From the NCBI GenBank assembly GCA_032433595.1, contig JASWJB010000267.1:1-61326 (forward strand): a stretch of DNA of 61,326 nucleotides. The letters are read 5' to 3'. The position numbers and the translations under genes were made by a program. The notes under the pieces are model-generated. The model was given only the letters and a program-made list of their open reading frames with translations, had not been told where the DNA came from and searched no databases. Source of the DNA: Conoideocrella luteorostrata. Lineage: Eukaryota; Ascomycota; Sordariomycetes; Hypocreales; Clavicipitaceae. Positions 1 to 10,538 of this stretch are shown piece by piece. Position 1 is the stretch's first letter. Each line of letters starts with the position of its first letter.

Positions 1-536
1 TGCTTATGATCCAGGTGTTAGGTGACGCGGGTTGACCGTCGGCCAGGGGCACGCTTACAAATTGCAGCGTAACCACATTCCTCCTCGGCCACGGCGCATA
101 GCCTCCTTAGACCACGCATGACAGGATGGGCTGGCCATCAACTCCAGAAATTGCAAAAAAAAAAATTAAAAAAATAAAAAAAAAAATTGAATAAACGAAA
201 AATTTAAACAATCCTCGATGGTTGTATTTTTATCTATTTGCGCACATAATCTGCCAATCCTAACATTAGTGGTACTCGGTGGTAGCAGTGAATGGCATTC
301 CGTCCAATCGCCCGGTAGATGTGCCCGAAACCAGATAATTGCAGAGCAAGCAAAGCTAAGGGTATATATCATGCGACATCTTAAAAGCCAATAAAGTCGT
401 ACTATTTACGCCCAGTCCGACTTCACGGGCTCATCTTTGTTGTCCCTACCAGGCCGTCATAAGCGCCCAAACGTAGCCTCCACTCAAACAATCAAAGTAT
501 GATAACAGTTGATAAACGCCAGGTTCTCGTTCAATA
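1..536. other. Intergenic, no gene seen
   Basis: This is the left edge of the window, up to the stop codon of the F-box-like gene. It contains an A-rich tract at about 156-187 and no ORF with recognisable protein character. It probably holds the 3' untranslated region of the gene to its right. Confidence 0.6.
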
Positions 537-2036
537 TTAGTCCATGAATTCATCGTCTTCATCCATCAAGAAATTAAGAAATGACGAGCTTGGGTGGCCT
601 TCGCCGCAGCATGGGCAGAGTCCCTCGTCGTCCGTCTCCCACTCTGGGTCAGCAATCTCATACCCGCTGTGTCGAGAGAATTGCACCCAAGAACGCTCCA
701 CGCCCTCCCGTGAGACAGGCACTCGTTTCCATATCACCTTGTCTTGATCACGAGATGATGTCGGGTGGCCTTCTTCCGCTGGTGCTGGCGGCATAGCGCC
801 CAGCCTCGGGTGGACATGTCTGTGGCCAAGGGGATCCTCATCATCAGAATCGTCCGAACCGTCATCAGAATCGTGCGCCTTGCCCTTGTAGGCACGAACT
901 ACGCGTGCACACCATCTTTTCCCTGATAACAACTGCAAGTACTTGCTTTGGGCAATGAATGCTGCGGATCCGTCTAAATACAAGCCCTCATCCTTCAGCA
1001 TGCCGCTCAACTCTGCGGACGCTTTCATCCCGGCATCGTCGAAGGGCATACCGGTGATCTGAAGCTCGTTGAGAGTGCACCCAAGTTCATGAGACGCAAT
1101 TTCGTGAAGCTCTGCTCCCGAAAAGGGAAGAAGTGTTTCGGAAAAGCTGACAAGATCAAGTCGTAGCATAGAAAGCGACGGAAGAAGGCGTGGCCGAGGG
1201 TTGTTTTTATCCTTGTAGCTTGGATCATACGGCGCACGAAGTGCCTGCAAAAAGTCTGCGATTTGCGACCAAGTATAGCAACGAAAGCCACCTCGGATGA
1301 GTGACGGTTCCTTTGGACGCATTCGAACTTTCAGTAGCTGATCCTTCTTCAGATCAGAATGATAGCCTCGGTCCAGTCTGTGTTTGCGGCGCTGATCATC
1401 ATAATACCGCGCGATAATTCTAAGGTTCACCTGAGTTATCTTGTTTCGATATATGGGACTCAGCTCCGAAAAATAGCGGAGGGCGTCGGGCGTGGTAAAA
1501 GTGAAGTTATTTGACGTCCAAAGATATCGAGATCCTTCCGCATGTAGAGCTTTGCATGTTACCAGGAAATGAATGGCAATTTGGTTGCCTCGGGACTTTT
1601 CCTTATCAGACAAGTTTTCGGGGGTGAGACGTGAGAGTGGGTCAATAATTGCATGAGGGCTTTGCATGGCAAATTTCAAAATTCTCAGAATCACCTCAGT
1701 TGGCAGACGGGGGCATCCTAAGTCATGCGACGACATGGAAGACCGAGTACGTCTTCGCAGTGAAGGGTTCTGCTGCACCATGTGTGCTTGGGCAATTGGT
1801 GACCAAGATATGCCATTTTCACGAAGTATCCTCTTCAGCCGCATGTTTTCCTCATCGAGGACTTGGGTTGTGCGTCTGAGTGGATGATGATACGAAGCCT
1901 TGGCCTGGTCTTCCCTATCCCGACACTCCCAGGGGAATACAGTCTATATACCCTGATTAGCACATATCACGGGCATGGTTTCAGCAGAGAATGAATTGTA
2001 GCTGGGGCGAGGATTTACCGTGGTAGTTGTAGCCAT
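537..2036 (-). CDS. F-box-like protein, two exons with an 18-nt first exon
   Basis: Proposed model: complement(537..1943, 2019..2036), 474 aa. The obvious ORF starts at 1844, but the reading frame upstream stays protein-like (QVLDEENMRLKRILRENG, a short leucine-rich helix) back to a TATAG acceptor at 1944. An ATG at 2036 encodes six residues (MATTTT) and ends at a GTAAAT donor. The 75-nt intron carries a GCTAATC branch-like site. After the N-terminal helix comes an F-box-like stretch (LPTEVILRILKFA), then a region with short leucine-rich segments, then an acidic Ser/Asp run (DSDDGSDDSDDED). The end contains CPCCGEGH and an acidic tail. F-box proteins are usually substrate adaptors of SCF ubiquitin ligases. 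The substrate here is unknown, and the F-box call rests on a short motif. Confidence 0.72.
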
Positions 2037-3787
2037 ATCGTGAAGCCTCCCTTGGTTTGCAGCAGCGGTAGGTTTCAACGTATACGGCAAGGCTAGATGG
2101 AAGAAGTTGTGAGATATTTACTGGCTCCAAAATTCAATGGCCGATACAGCCCGTGACAACTGTGGTTCAACAAAATGTGGAAGGATTCCAGTATGCTGGT
2201 GCATCAAGTTGGGGATCAGATGGAGGATATTTCCCAGCTGTGGGCGATTTGCAGGGAAGGATTCGAGAAATGTAGTCGAAGATATGTAAAAGAGGTGGAA
2301 GCGTTGCGAACCGAGCTATCGGCCGTAGACAGCTGGCTGACGTAAAAGGAGGCGCCTGTCCTTTCAAAGAGTGGGTGTCTGTTCGTAATTGGCAGCTGCC
2401 AACAGCTACGCAACTATGTAGCTGCTGGACGTTTCAGAAGAGAACAGCCCGTACCTCGCAGTCAAGACAAATGAACATTGCTCCCACAGAGACAAGGGGA
2501 AATGTACACAAAAGTCGTGACCGATTGGGAGTACAAGCACCTTGTACCGGATAAGACAAGGTCTCCTGGAAAGGCGAGTTGTTGACGATACGAAATCAAG
2601 CCTACAAAGCCGGAAAGGCCGCAGATGGAAGGACAAAGCACTGGAAAGGGGCAGAAGTGTGTTCAATTATGGTACTTGGTAGACAGGAGGAGAAGAGGCA
2701 AAACATGGAGTAGACGAAAAGCGGGATTAAGTGGACGAGCCTGCGAGATTTCAATTGGGAAAAATGAGACCAGACAGCAAGCACTTGCTTTGCTGGCACG
2801 GGTGTCTGGGATTGAGTGCGCTAGCATTAAGGAATTGTCTCAACGAGGGACCGGACCATTCTCTGCCGCCCAATTTACACCTCATTTCGGCAGGCTGCTT
2901 GCTTGCCCGGCCGCCAATAGCACTTGCACTCGCACCTGGACCTTCCCGGCTCAAGACGCCTTTTGGAAGGCGCGGGTGGATCGCTGTTAGTTAGACCATC
3001 GACCCGTTCGAGCTCCCGCGTGCTTGCCTTGACTGGCTGCCTCGTTTACCTTCCTTGCGGCAGGCGTCGCATGTGGGAGGCAAGCGGGCTGGTGGGTAAC
3101 TAACTCAAGGCCACCTTTCTTGTCGCATGCCCGACTGGTATAACTACATAGAGGACCCCGTTCCCCGTACGGAGTACTCCGTTCTCTATACTCCGTAATA
3201 AGCAAGCTTCGGCCTGCTTGTTTATCAATAAGCTGACGAGCTTTGGCGTCGGTGGCCTTAGATGAAACAGCTTTTCCCATCTAGCGGCTCTACTACCTAT
3301 AGGATACTTGTATGCATCGTCATTTCGCCTGTGCTTATCATTGTGTTCAATCACACATCACGCCAAGCGCCTGTCTGACTCTTTAAGCCTTATCAGCCAA
3401 CCAACACCGTGGCGTCTTTTGCGTCCTCAATAAAACATCGCAAAATCCAAGGACACGCTTGTTTGGCCAATGCTCAAAGTCACCCATCACTTCCAGTTTT
3501 GGTGCGGCTGACATGCAGTGCTTGCATCTTGACCTGCAGGACGGAGTACTTGGCACCCATCACCCCGCGTTGCGTGTTGGTGGCTGTTGCTTGCCTGTGC
3601 CGTGACTGACAAATGCCCAAGTTCCAAGTTTCCCCGGCTTGAGGTGCTGGTTGTGCCAACAAAGAGCTACGACGCCACGCCTCCTCAACCGGACTGTACA
3701 GAGCGACGTTGTTTCTGTCATACAATTCATCATTTAGTTTTCCGCCACCATCTAGATGTTCCGGGTGACACACATCCGTGCCTGAAC
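2037..3787. other. Intergenic with TACGGAGTAC palindromes
   Basis: This 1.75-kb region separates two minus-strand genes. It contains only overlapping short ORFs on both strands without family character. A cluster of GTACTCCGTA-type sequence lies at 3167-3197 (GTACGGAGTACTCCG followed by TATACTCCGTA), with another partial copy at 3541-3550. The right part holds the 3' end of DPH5 and the left part the promoter of the F-box-like gene. Confidence 0.6.
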
Positions 3788-4758
3788 CTAAAGCTGCTTG
3801 CCGTATTCTTCCTTCCAGATCCTGTCCCATTTCTCTTTATCCACTGCAAATTGTCGAATATACTCAAGCTCGAGTTCGTGCGTCCTTCTTCCGAGCAAAA
3901 CCAAACTGTGGAGTGGTGGACCAAGCTCGTCGTCGGCTGAGCAAAGCTCTTCTAGTGTTCCTGCAACAAACTTCTCCGTCTTGCCGCCAACACGAGCCGC
4001 ACCGATGGCCAAGCTGTTACGGCTGTAAACGCCCTCCTGCTTCTCATCTTCGATTTCGAGCATCTGCTGCGCGCACTGACCGACGGTCATGTACCGTGGT
4101 GGTTCATAAATCGGCAGCCCCTTCATCATATTCTCTACGCTCTGTTCCTTGACCTTGATGTCGACTAGCACCAAGGTGTGAAGGCCAATATTGCGATTCT
4201 CCTTGATTCGGTCGTAAAATGAAGCCGGCTTCCATGAATCTGTGAAGAAGACCATAGAGACAGTTTGCCCGTAGTTGTATAATTGCAAGCCGCAGGCACC
4301 AATGCCGGACATGATGGAGGCATTGGGAACGGTTCGGACGGGTATGGATAAATCTCGAGCTCTGATGACGAGGTCCGTGTGCGTTGTCGCTCTGCATTGT
4401 CGTCAGTTTGGCTGTACACCACACCCAGTAATTGGGCTTCCATACCCAAAAGGATCTCCCACTACGCAAAAGGCCACATCTTCATTCTGAGCGTTGCGCA
4501 GAATCTCGTCGCTATTCGACTCGACCATTTCTCGATCGGCAATCGTTATTGAGCGGCCGTAGTAGCTTTCCTGTGCAAAGGTTAACTGACTTCATCACAA
4601 CCACACTAGTAGCAATTACGAACCAGCACAGCATGGTCCACGAGTAGGATGCTGGTGTAAGCCTCCAAATATACTCTCGAGGCCCTTTTGACAACCTCGA
4701 GGCCTTTCGCCGTAATATCCGTCTCGTCTGAGAGGCCGAGACCTACGAGGTATAGCAT
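3788..4758 (-). CDS. DPH5: Diphthine methyl ester synthase (DPH5)
   Basis: Model: complement(3788..4391, 4446..4570, 4624..4758), 287 aa, the usual size for the family. The product is a SAM-dependent methyltransferase of diphthamide biosynthesis that methylates the modified histidine of elongation factor 2 in the cytosol. The start [16 protein letters not shown] is the typical N-terminus, with the GLGL loop of the tetrapyrrole-methylase-like fold. ADREMVE, then VVGDPFGATTHTDL (split by intron 2), then [20 protein letters not shown] follow in family order. The C-terminal half ([24 protein letters not shown]) also matches. Both introns have canonical borders and the phases agree. The gene is divergent from SNU23, with 339 bp between the start codons. 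Confidence 0.95.
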
Positions 4759-5097
4759 TTTGAGGTATCAGAATGGTTTGCGCTTATTGTGACGACAAGA
4801 GAAGAAGCTCAGTTCTGCCAGGCGCCAGGACGAACCAAAAAAAAAAAAAAAGGCAACCCCTCCGCGGGGCAACATTGAATTGACCCTGGCTGAACTAATG
4901 TCGATTCAGCGCACCTGTCACTGCGCCAAGCCTGCATTTCCAGTTTTGACCCGCTATAATGTCGAAGCGCTCTGCTCCTGTGGAGAAGTTGCTCAGCACA
5001 GTTCATCGACTGCAAGCTTGACTCAAGTTTCTCGCAGCTTGAACGTGCGGCCAGATCAACACCCCGGCCCGCGGACACGAAGATACACGCCGCAGTC
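4759..5097. promoter_or_regulatory. Shared divergent promoter of DPH5 and SNU23
   Basis: These 339 bp are the only sequence between two divergent start codons, so both promoters and both 5' leaders must lie here or overlap the neighbouring genes. The segment contains a 15-A run at 4837-4851. No convincing TATA box was seen. Confidence 0.6.
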
Positions 5098-5811
5098 ATG
5101 GCCGATTCGAAGAAAGGCGGCGCTTACGGCGCACCCGCGGGGGACACCGACTTCCGAAAGACGTGGGATCTGGACGAGTATGCTGCGAAGGCGAAAGACC
5201 GCGAGGCCAAAGAAAAGGAAGAGCGCAAGGCGCAATACGAAGCAAAGCTGGCCGGCAAGAAATACCACAAGCCACTGACCGGCGACGAGACATACACCAC
5301 AGCCAGGCGGAATGTCATCGATCTCACAACACAGGTTGGCAAGACCCAGCTTGTCCCCGCCGGCGCTGGCGTCGGAAAGCGAGGCCGAAGCGCAGGTTTC
5401 TACTGCGAAGCCTGCGACCTCACCTTCAAGGATAACAAGCAATTCATCGAGCACTTGAATACCATACAGCATCTTCTCAAGACCGGCCAAACAACGGAAG
5501 TTAAGCGCGCCACTGCCGAGGAGGTTCACGAGCGGATCGCCTACTGGATCCGCAGGAAGGAAGACTTGGAAAGGGACAAAGCAACAAGTCTTCAGGAAAG
5601 GTTGCAAATACGAGAAGAAGAGCGGGAGCAGGAGTTGGAGGAAAGAAGAAAACGGAGGAGGGATGAGGCCGAGAAAAAACGTCAAGAGAAGGAAGAGGCC
5701 GTCAAGGTGAAGACAGAATACGGCGACGACGTGCGCGTCGAGGGCGAGCATGACGAGGATGATATGATGGCCCAGATGGGCTTTACTGGTTTTGGAACGT
5801 CTAAAAAGTGA
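5098..5811 (+). CDS. SNU23: U4/U6.U5 tri-snRNP zinc-finger protein Snu23 (ZMAT2 family)
   Basis: Single-exon gene of 237 aa. It encodes the fungal counterpart of yeast Snu23 and human ZMAT2, a component of the spliceosomal B complex. The N-terminal part contains FRKTWDLDEYAAKA and then KYHKPLTGDETYTTARRNVI. A U1/matrin-type C2H2 finger follows at about residues 101-124 (FYCEACDLTFKDNKQFIEHL followed by NTIQH). The motif VHERIAYWIRRKED comes next, then a long charged helix and an acidic tail ending GFTGFGTSKK. All elements are in family order. The ATG at 5098 is the first in frame and directly precedes conserved sequence. Confidence 0.93.
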   Translation: MADSKKGGAYGAPAGDTDFRKTWDLDEYAAKAKDREAKEKEERKAQYEAKLAGKKYHKPLTGDETYTTARRNVIDLTTQVGKTQLVPAGAGVGKRGRSAGFYCEACDLTFKDNKQFIEHLNTIQHLLKTGQTTEVKRATAEEVHERIAYWIRRKEDLERDKATSLQERLQIREEEREQELEERRKRRRDEAEKKRQEKEEAVKVKTEYGDDVRVEGEHDEDDMMAQMGFTGFGTSKK

Positions 5812-7175
5812 TGTATTGTACTTGCATATGATGGTGCATTTTAACTGTAGAATTAGGACGGAACTTGATACCCCAAACCGCTTGACCTATCTTCAATGGC
5901 TGACCCCGTGGTATCTGAGACCACGCCGTTAAATGAAATGAATCTCGATGTTTCATTTGAAAGCTCGCCCATCCACTGATACTGAACAAAGGCCATTGTA
6001 GCTGGGACAGTCACGCAGTAACACGTAAAAACATTGCAGTATCTTGAAGCTACACCACTATTAATACTTTGCTTTTCATCCCTCTCACCTCTTCCCGCGC
6101 TTGGCTAAATTTCAGCGTTTGAGCGTTGCACAAGAGAACATCGCCAGAAAATCCGGCCTTTGTTCACTCGCTGGCAATCAACTTGATCGAGATTCGGAGA
6201 ATCGGCCAAATGTGACTCGCGTTATCACCACCTATACCAACAAGATACTCATATTATTACCGGACAGTGACCCATGCGTGGACCAAAATAATCACATAAG
6301 AGAGGCATACTAGCAGAGCTTGTTGAGATGCGAAGTTTATAGCAATTTGCTTCGATATAGATAAGAATCCGGTCAATAAATCTAGCTGCTATGGCTAAGA
6401 ATCTAGAATTTTGACTTGGACAGCTACAGTCTAATTTGAGCATGTATTCAAAATGGCAGTAGTTTCAGTTACTACAACCATATGTAAATCTGCTATTTCA
6501 TCGGTCAAAGATACTCAACCACCCCAGCTATTATGCTTCAGCATTTTTGCTGTGGATGGTCCGGTCAAATCGATAATAAACTTCAGCCATAAACCTCTAG
6601 ATGATTTTCAGGCAGTCAGGTTGGCTTCCCAAATCGCGAGTGTTTTTCGAAATGTGCTGTGCCTTCCAAGGTCATGGTTTATTTCAATCATTACAATCGT
6701 GACGAGCATTCGCAAATGTCTTTGCAACCATATTCTGGGATTGAGGCAGAGCCACATTCCGCCAAATTACCCGTATTGGCAAATTACTTTGACAAGCGTT
6801 ACCTCAAAGCAAAAATGATTGCCAGTATTAGAAGGCACTGTCAGTCTCGAAAGTTGTCTTTCGTGAGCCGAATTGTTCCACATAGGTTTGATTATCCTGA
6901 TCCACCAAGAGAGAAAACACTATATTAAGCGTCTTCTGTTTACGTGTTCTTATAGCCAGTCGTGGATATGGACAGATGTTCACGCCTGGTTATATGCCAC
7001 TGTTCAAAAAAATATAACTATTTGTTTCACACATTTCACATGAGTCATGGGAAATGGAAATAGTCATACATCTTTACCATCTGGTATAATTGAGTTATTG
7101 CCTGAATGTAGCTTATGATACTTGTCTGTTCTTCCATCGGCATTGAAATTTCTTCACACCAAAAGCACAGCGTAA
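5812..7175. other. AT-rich intergenic, no gene seen
   Basis: This 1.36-kb spacer lies between the 3' ends of SNU23 (+) and the dynamin-family gene (-). It looks more AT-rich than the coding flanks. The open frames here (for example at 6453-6818) have no recognisable domain or plausible splice context. It must include both terminator and polyadenylation regions. Confidence 0.55.
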
Positions 7176-10100
7176 TCAATGCATGAGCCTGTACCGTAGC
7201 ATTAATTCCTCTGGAGAGAATTCCGAATGTCTTGGAGTAAATGCCTTAAAGCTGCAGCAAATATTTTTGTAATGACAAGTGGACGTATAACCAGGTAATT
7301 TTTCTCGATACTCCCACGATTCATCAATAGGGCTCCAATCTAGGGTTTCGGCTGTCAAAAGGGCCTCTTCTAACAAGTCACTAGCCTGTACTTGCGAGGA
7401 AACTGTCAGCTCATGCATCTTGTTGCATTACGTACAAGACGTACTATTGGACTTCTTGGATACGTCATCAGCCGCATTCTGGGAACTGAACAAGTTACCA
7501 TCGGCAAGACTTCCACATGTTTTCTTCAGACCAAAGGATGAGAAAGAGACTGAATTTAACCTGTTAATAGGAGTAGCTATTGGAACTTTACTATCGAATC
7601 AGCCCATACCTGAGGTGGATGTTGAGGTAGTAGAAGATGAGCCTCCGCCACCGAACAAACTGCCTGTCGACGGGGTGGTCGTAGCAGTTTTGTTCCCACC
7701 ACCAAACAAACCGCCGCTTGTCGACGGGGTGGTCGCAGCAGTGTTGTTCCCACCACCAAACAAACCGCCGCCTGTCGACGGGGTGGTCGCAGCAGTTTTG
7801 TTCCCACTACCAAACAAACCGCCGCCCGTCGACGGGGCGGTCGCAGCAGTTTTGTTCCCACCGCCAGAAAAGAGGCCTGTCGAGGGGGTCGTCCAGGCAT
7901 TTATGATTCCACCGCTAGAAAAAGGGCCTGTCGAGGGGGTCGTCCAAGCAGTTTTGGTTCCACCACTAGAAAAAAGGCTTGTCGAGGAGGTCGTCGCAGC
8001 AGTTTTGTTTCCACTGCCAAATACACCGCCTCTCGGGGAGGTTTGCACAGAAGGTTCGCTTCTGGCACCAAAAAGACCACCTGGAGCAGGGTTTGAAGTA
8101 GTAGAGGACATCTTTGCTGGGGAATAGGCAACCGTATCGAGTGTTGACGGTATACCAATGTTACTTGTGGACGTATCCCGGCTCCTGCTGCTAGAGCTGA
8201 CTTCGATATTGTCCTTTTTGGATTTGTTGTCTGCCTTCTTTGGAGTCACAGTTTCTCGAGGGAGGACTGTCTGTATTAGGAAAGAAGTGATACGACAACA
8301 ATTCAGGAGTGGAATACTCACGGGAGCCCATCAATGGCCGATTCTTTTCAAAAATTCGTAATCCATCCTTCAGCGCAGTTACTTGCATGTCAAGTCGTTT
8401 ACGTTCCTGGTTTACTAGTCGAGGTTCATTGGCAAGCAGCTCCAGCGTGGCTTGGTCCATGTCTTTCTCGATGACGGCTTTTAGAAGATCAGGAACTTTA
8501 GACATTAGGCAATTCTCAACAGCTAGAATGATGACATTGTCTGTGAAAGTTCTGAGGGACATCTATAAAGTTGTTGAGGTCAGTGCTCGCATGGTCTCAC
8601 CCACCCAAGCGACAAACTTACCTGATAATAAGCATCCATCATTCCAACTACTCTCTCTAAGCCAAAGCGATCCATCCTATCAGTCGAGGTGTCTCGAACT
8701 GCTTGGATTACCTCGAATTCGGTGAACACAGATGTAGATGGAAGCTTGTTAGGCAGCATATGGCCAATGTGGGTTGCAAGGTGCAGTCTGTTTCGCTTCG
8801 CAATGCGTCTCTGGAACTCATCTTCTAAACACAGGATATCACCCTCCTGATAATGCCGAATAAGCTCCTCCAATTTCATATCGAGATCCAACTGTCTCTC
8901 TTCAAAGAATCTGTCTACGTAGTTGTTGTATAAAGCATCTTTGGTGACCTTGTTTGGCCCAAGGATGTGTTCCAGGGCCAATTGTACGAACAGTTTGACG
9001 GCCTTAAGAACCAGCCCAATATATTTGGACGCGATGCCATGCCACTTCTGGGCTTGATCGCGAAATAGCTCCAAAGCGAGCCCATCGTTTGGAGATCCTG
9101 GAAACTGGTTTCCTCTGTTGTTGGCAGCCGCAGCTTCAAGCTCCTTTTCGACACTTTGCCAGGAGACGATGGTCGTGTCAGTGGTCGAATTGAATAAGGC
9201 TACCCATGGTTTCAACGACTCCGAAGTTACATATTCCGGTTCGTCGATACCGAGTACTGGAAACTGGATATTTCGCCGGGCACCTTTGGTCGACATGATG
9301 TAATCGAATGCACAGTTCAAGTTGCGGACAACTGCACGTAGCCTACGCTCATCACAACGGACAAGGCTGCCGGCTTGCAAGCTGTGATCTGCTCCTCGGA
9401 AGAACTTTCCATCGTACAGCCCATGAGTTGCGGCGTAAGAGATTTCACGATACTGATGCGCGATGTTGAATATGAATTGCCGCCGCTCTGAATCCGTAGT
9501 TCGTGAGACGCCAAGTTTTGCCAGTGCTTCTTGATGGGCTTTGAGTTTCTTCTCCATAGTGCCAATAAGGCCGGGAAGACTCGATTTTATATGTTTGGTT
9601 AAGGCTGTGCTGAGCTTCTGTCTCAATGGTTCAACGCCACGGTCCGAAACCGGGATTGACGCCCAGGAACCAGATCCGAGAAACTCTCTCTCTTTCTCAT
9701 CTCTCTTCTCATCTGATGTCTTTGAGAGCCCAGAATTGTTTTCATCATTCTCCGAGCTACTTCTATTTCGAAGTATATGCCAACCAAGCTTTAGGGTGTG
9801 TATTGGGTCCTCGTTTTGGACAAGCCTGATGAAAGCTCCTTCTTCTGGTGACGCTGGTTCAAGAGCGTCAGGTTTAGTGATGACACCCATAGTGCGCTCT
9901 CGATTCGGATCGTAAGTCTTTGCCAATGCTAGGACTTCTTGCAGCGCGACGTCACTACTAGCGGAGATGACGGCAAGAATTATAGTGTTCTTCTGCTTCA
10001 TGTATTTCTTGGCAAGTTTTTGAACCATCTCAATCCCTTCATCGGATTCATCTTTGGTGGCTGTACGGTACAAGCCAGGAAGATCGACCAGAGTTAGATG

Positions 10101-10538
10101 CGGCAGGTCTGGCCCAGATATCTCTATATGGAGTGTCTCATCCGAAAAGTCTTTGGCACCCACTCCAATACCCATCTCTTCCTTTGCCTCTTCGATAATG
10201 GCAGGAAGATCATCTTTAGTAAGCCGTTCTTTGTTGAAGGGAGCATCTCGCTCACCACCCTTACTTCGGACTCTAACCGTGAACTTGAGCTCTGGGGCAG
10301 TTCTCAAGACAAGCTCGGTGGGTGACCTGGTGCAAAGACCACTCTTCACAGGAAATGGAATGCGTGAGATGGCTTCAAGGACAGAGCTTTTCCCAGATGA
10401 CTTGTCACCGACAACAATTATTTGAGGCAATGCATCCGGTTCAACTCCGAGGCCTCGAAGGCCATCGATCGTATCGAGCAACGCTTTTTGCTCATGGCCA
10501 AGCTCGCCGAGAGCGCCTGCATCGAACGAAGCATCCAT
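7176..10538 (-). CDS. Dynamin-family GTPase with GLFG/FG-repeat tail and Nup98-like end
   Basis: Proposed model: complement(7176..7385, 7464..7549, 7610..8266, 8322..8562, 8622..10538), 1036 aa. From the ATG at 10538, the GTPase domain shows G1 GDKSSGKSS (about 44-52), a G2 threonine in CTRSPTEL, G3 DLPG (152-155) and G4 TKPD (221-224). A dynamin middle domain follows. A GED (about 610-715) is completed across a clean phase-0 intron (YYQ|MSLRTFTDN). Exon 3 then encodes a Ser/Thr-rich linker and repeats of GLFG, GVFG and LFSSG type spaced 18-20 residues. The last exon ends FSPEELMLRYRLMH, resembling the SLEELRLEDY segment after the FG region of Nup98-type nucleoporins. An ATG at 10637 would add 33 His/Asn-rich residues. 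The first two introns are firm. The two last introns are chosen by phase and are less certain. Confidence 0.75.
7636..8075 (-). repeat. In-frame minisatellite coding FG repeats
   Basis: About seven diverged units of roughly 54-60 bp occur within exon 3 of the dynamin-family gene. The repeated peptide is close to PSTGGGLFGSGNKTAATT. The left (3') copies are the most alike and keep GLFG. The right (5') copies vary to LFSSGGTKTAW and PFSSGGIINAW. The period stays a multiple of three throughout, so the frame is preserved. Confidence 0.85.

Noticed and set aside
2625..2990. 121-codon plus-strand ORF between the F-box-like gene and DPH5
   Set aside because: No family character; competing open frames on the other strand suggest random openness in GC-rich DNA.
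5056..5751. 231-codon minus-strand ORF opposite SNU23
   Set aside because: It is an antisense frame of the highly charged SNU23 helix, giving a false Leu/Phe-rich protein.
6453..6928. Overlapping ORFs of 121 and 89 codons in the AT-rich spacer
   Set aside because: Two frames overlap, neither shows domain features, and codon use is unlike the neighbouring genes.
7420..8127. 235-codon plus-strand ORF rich in Pro/Val repeats
   Set aside because: It is the antisense shadow of the FG-repeat exon of the dynamin-family gene; the repeat units keep frame on both strands because their period is a multiple of three.
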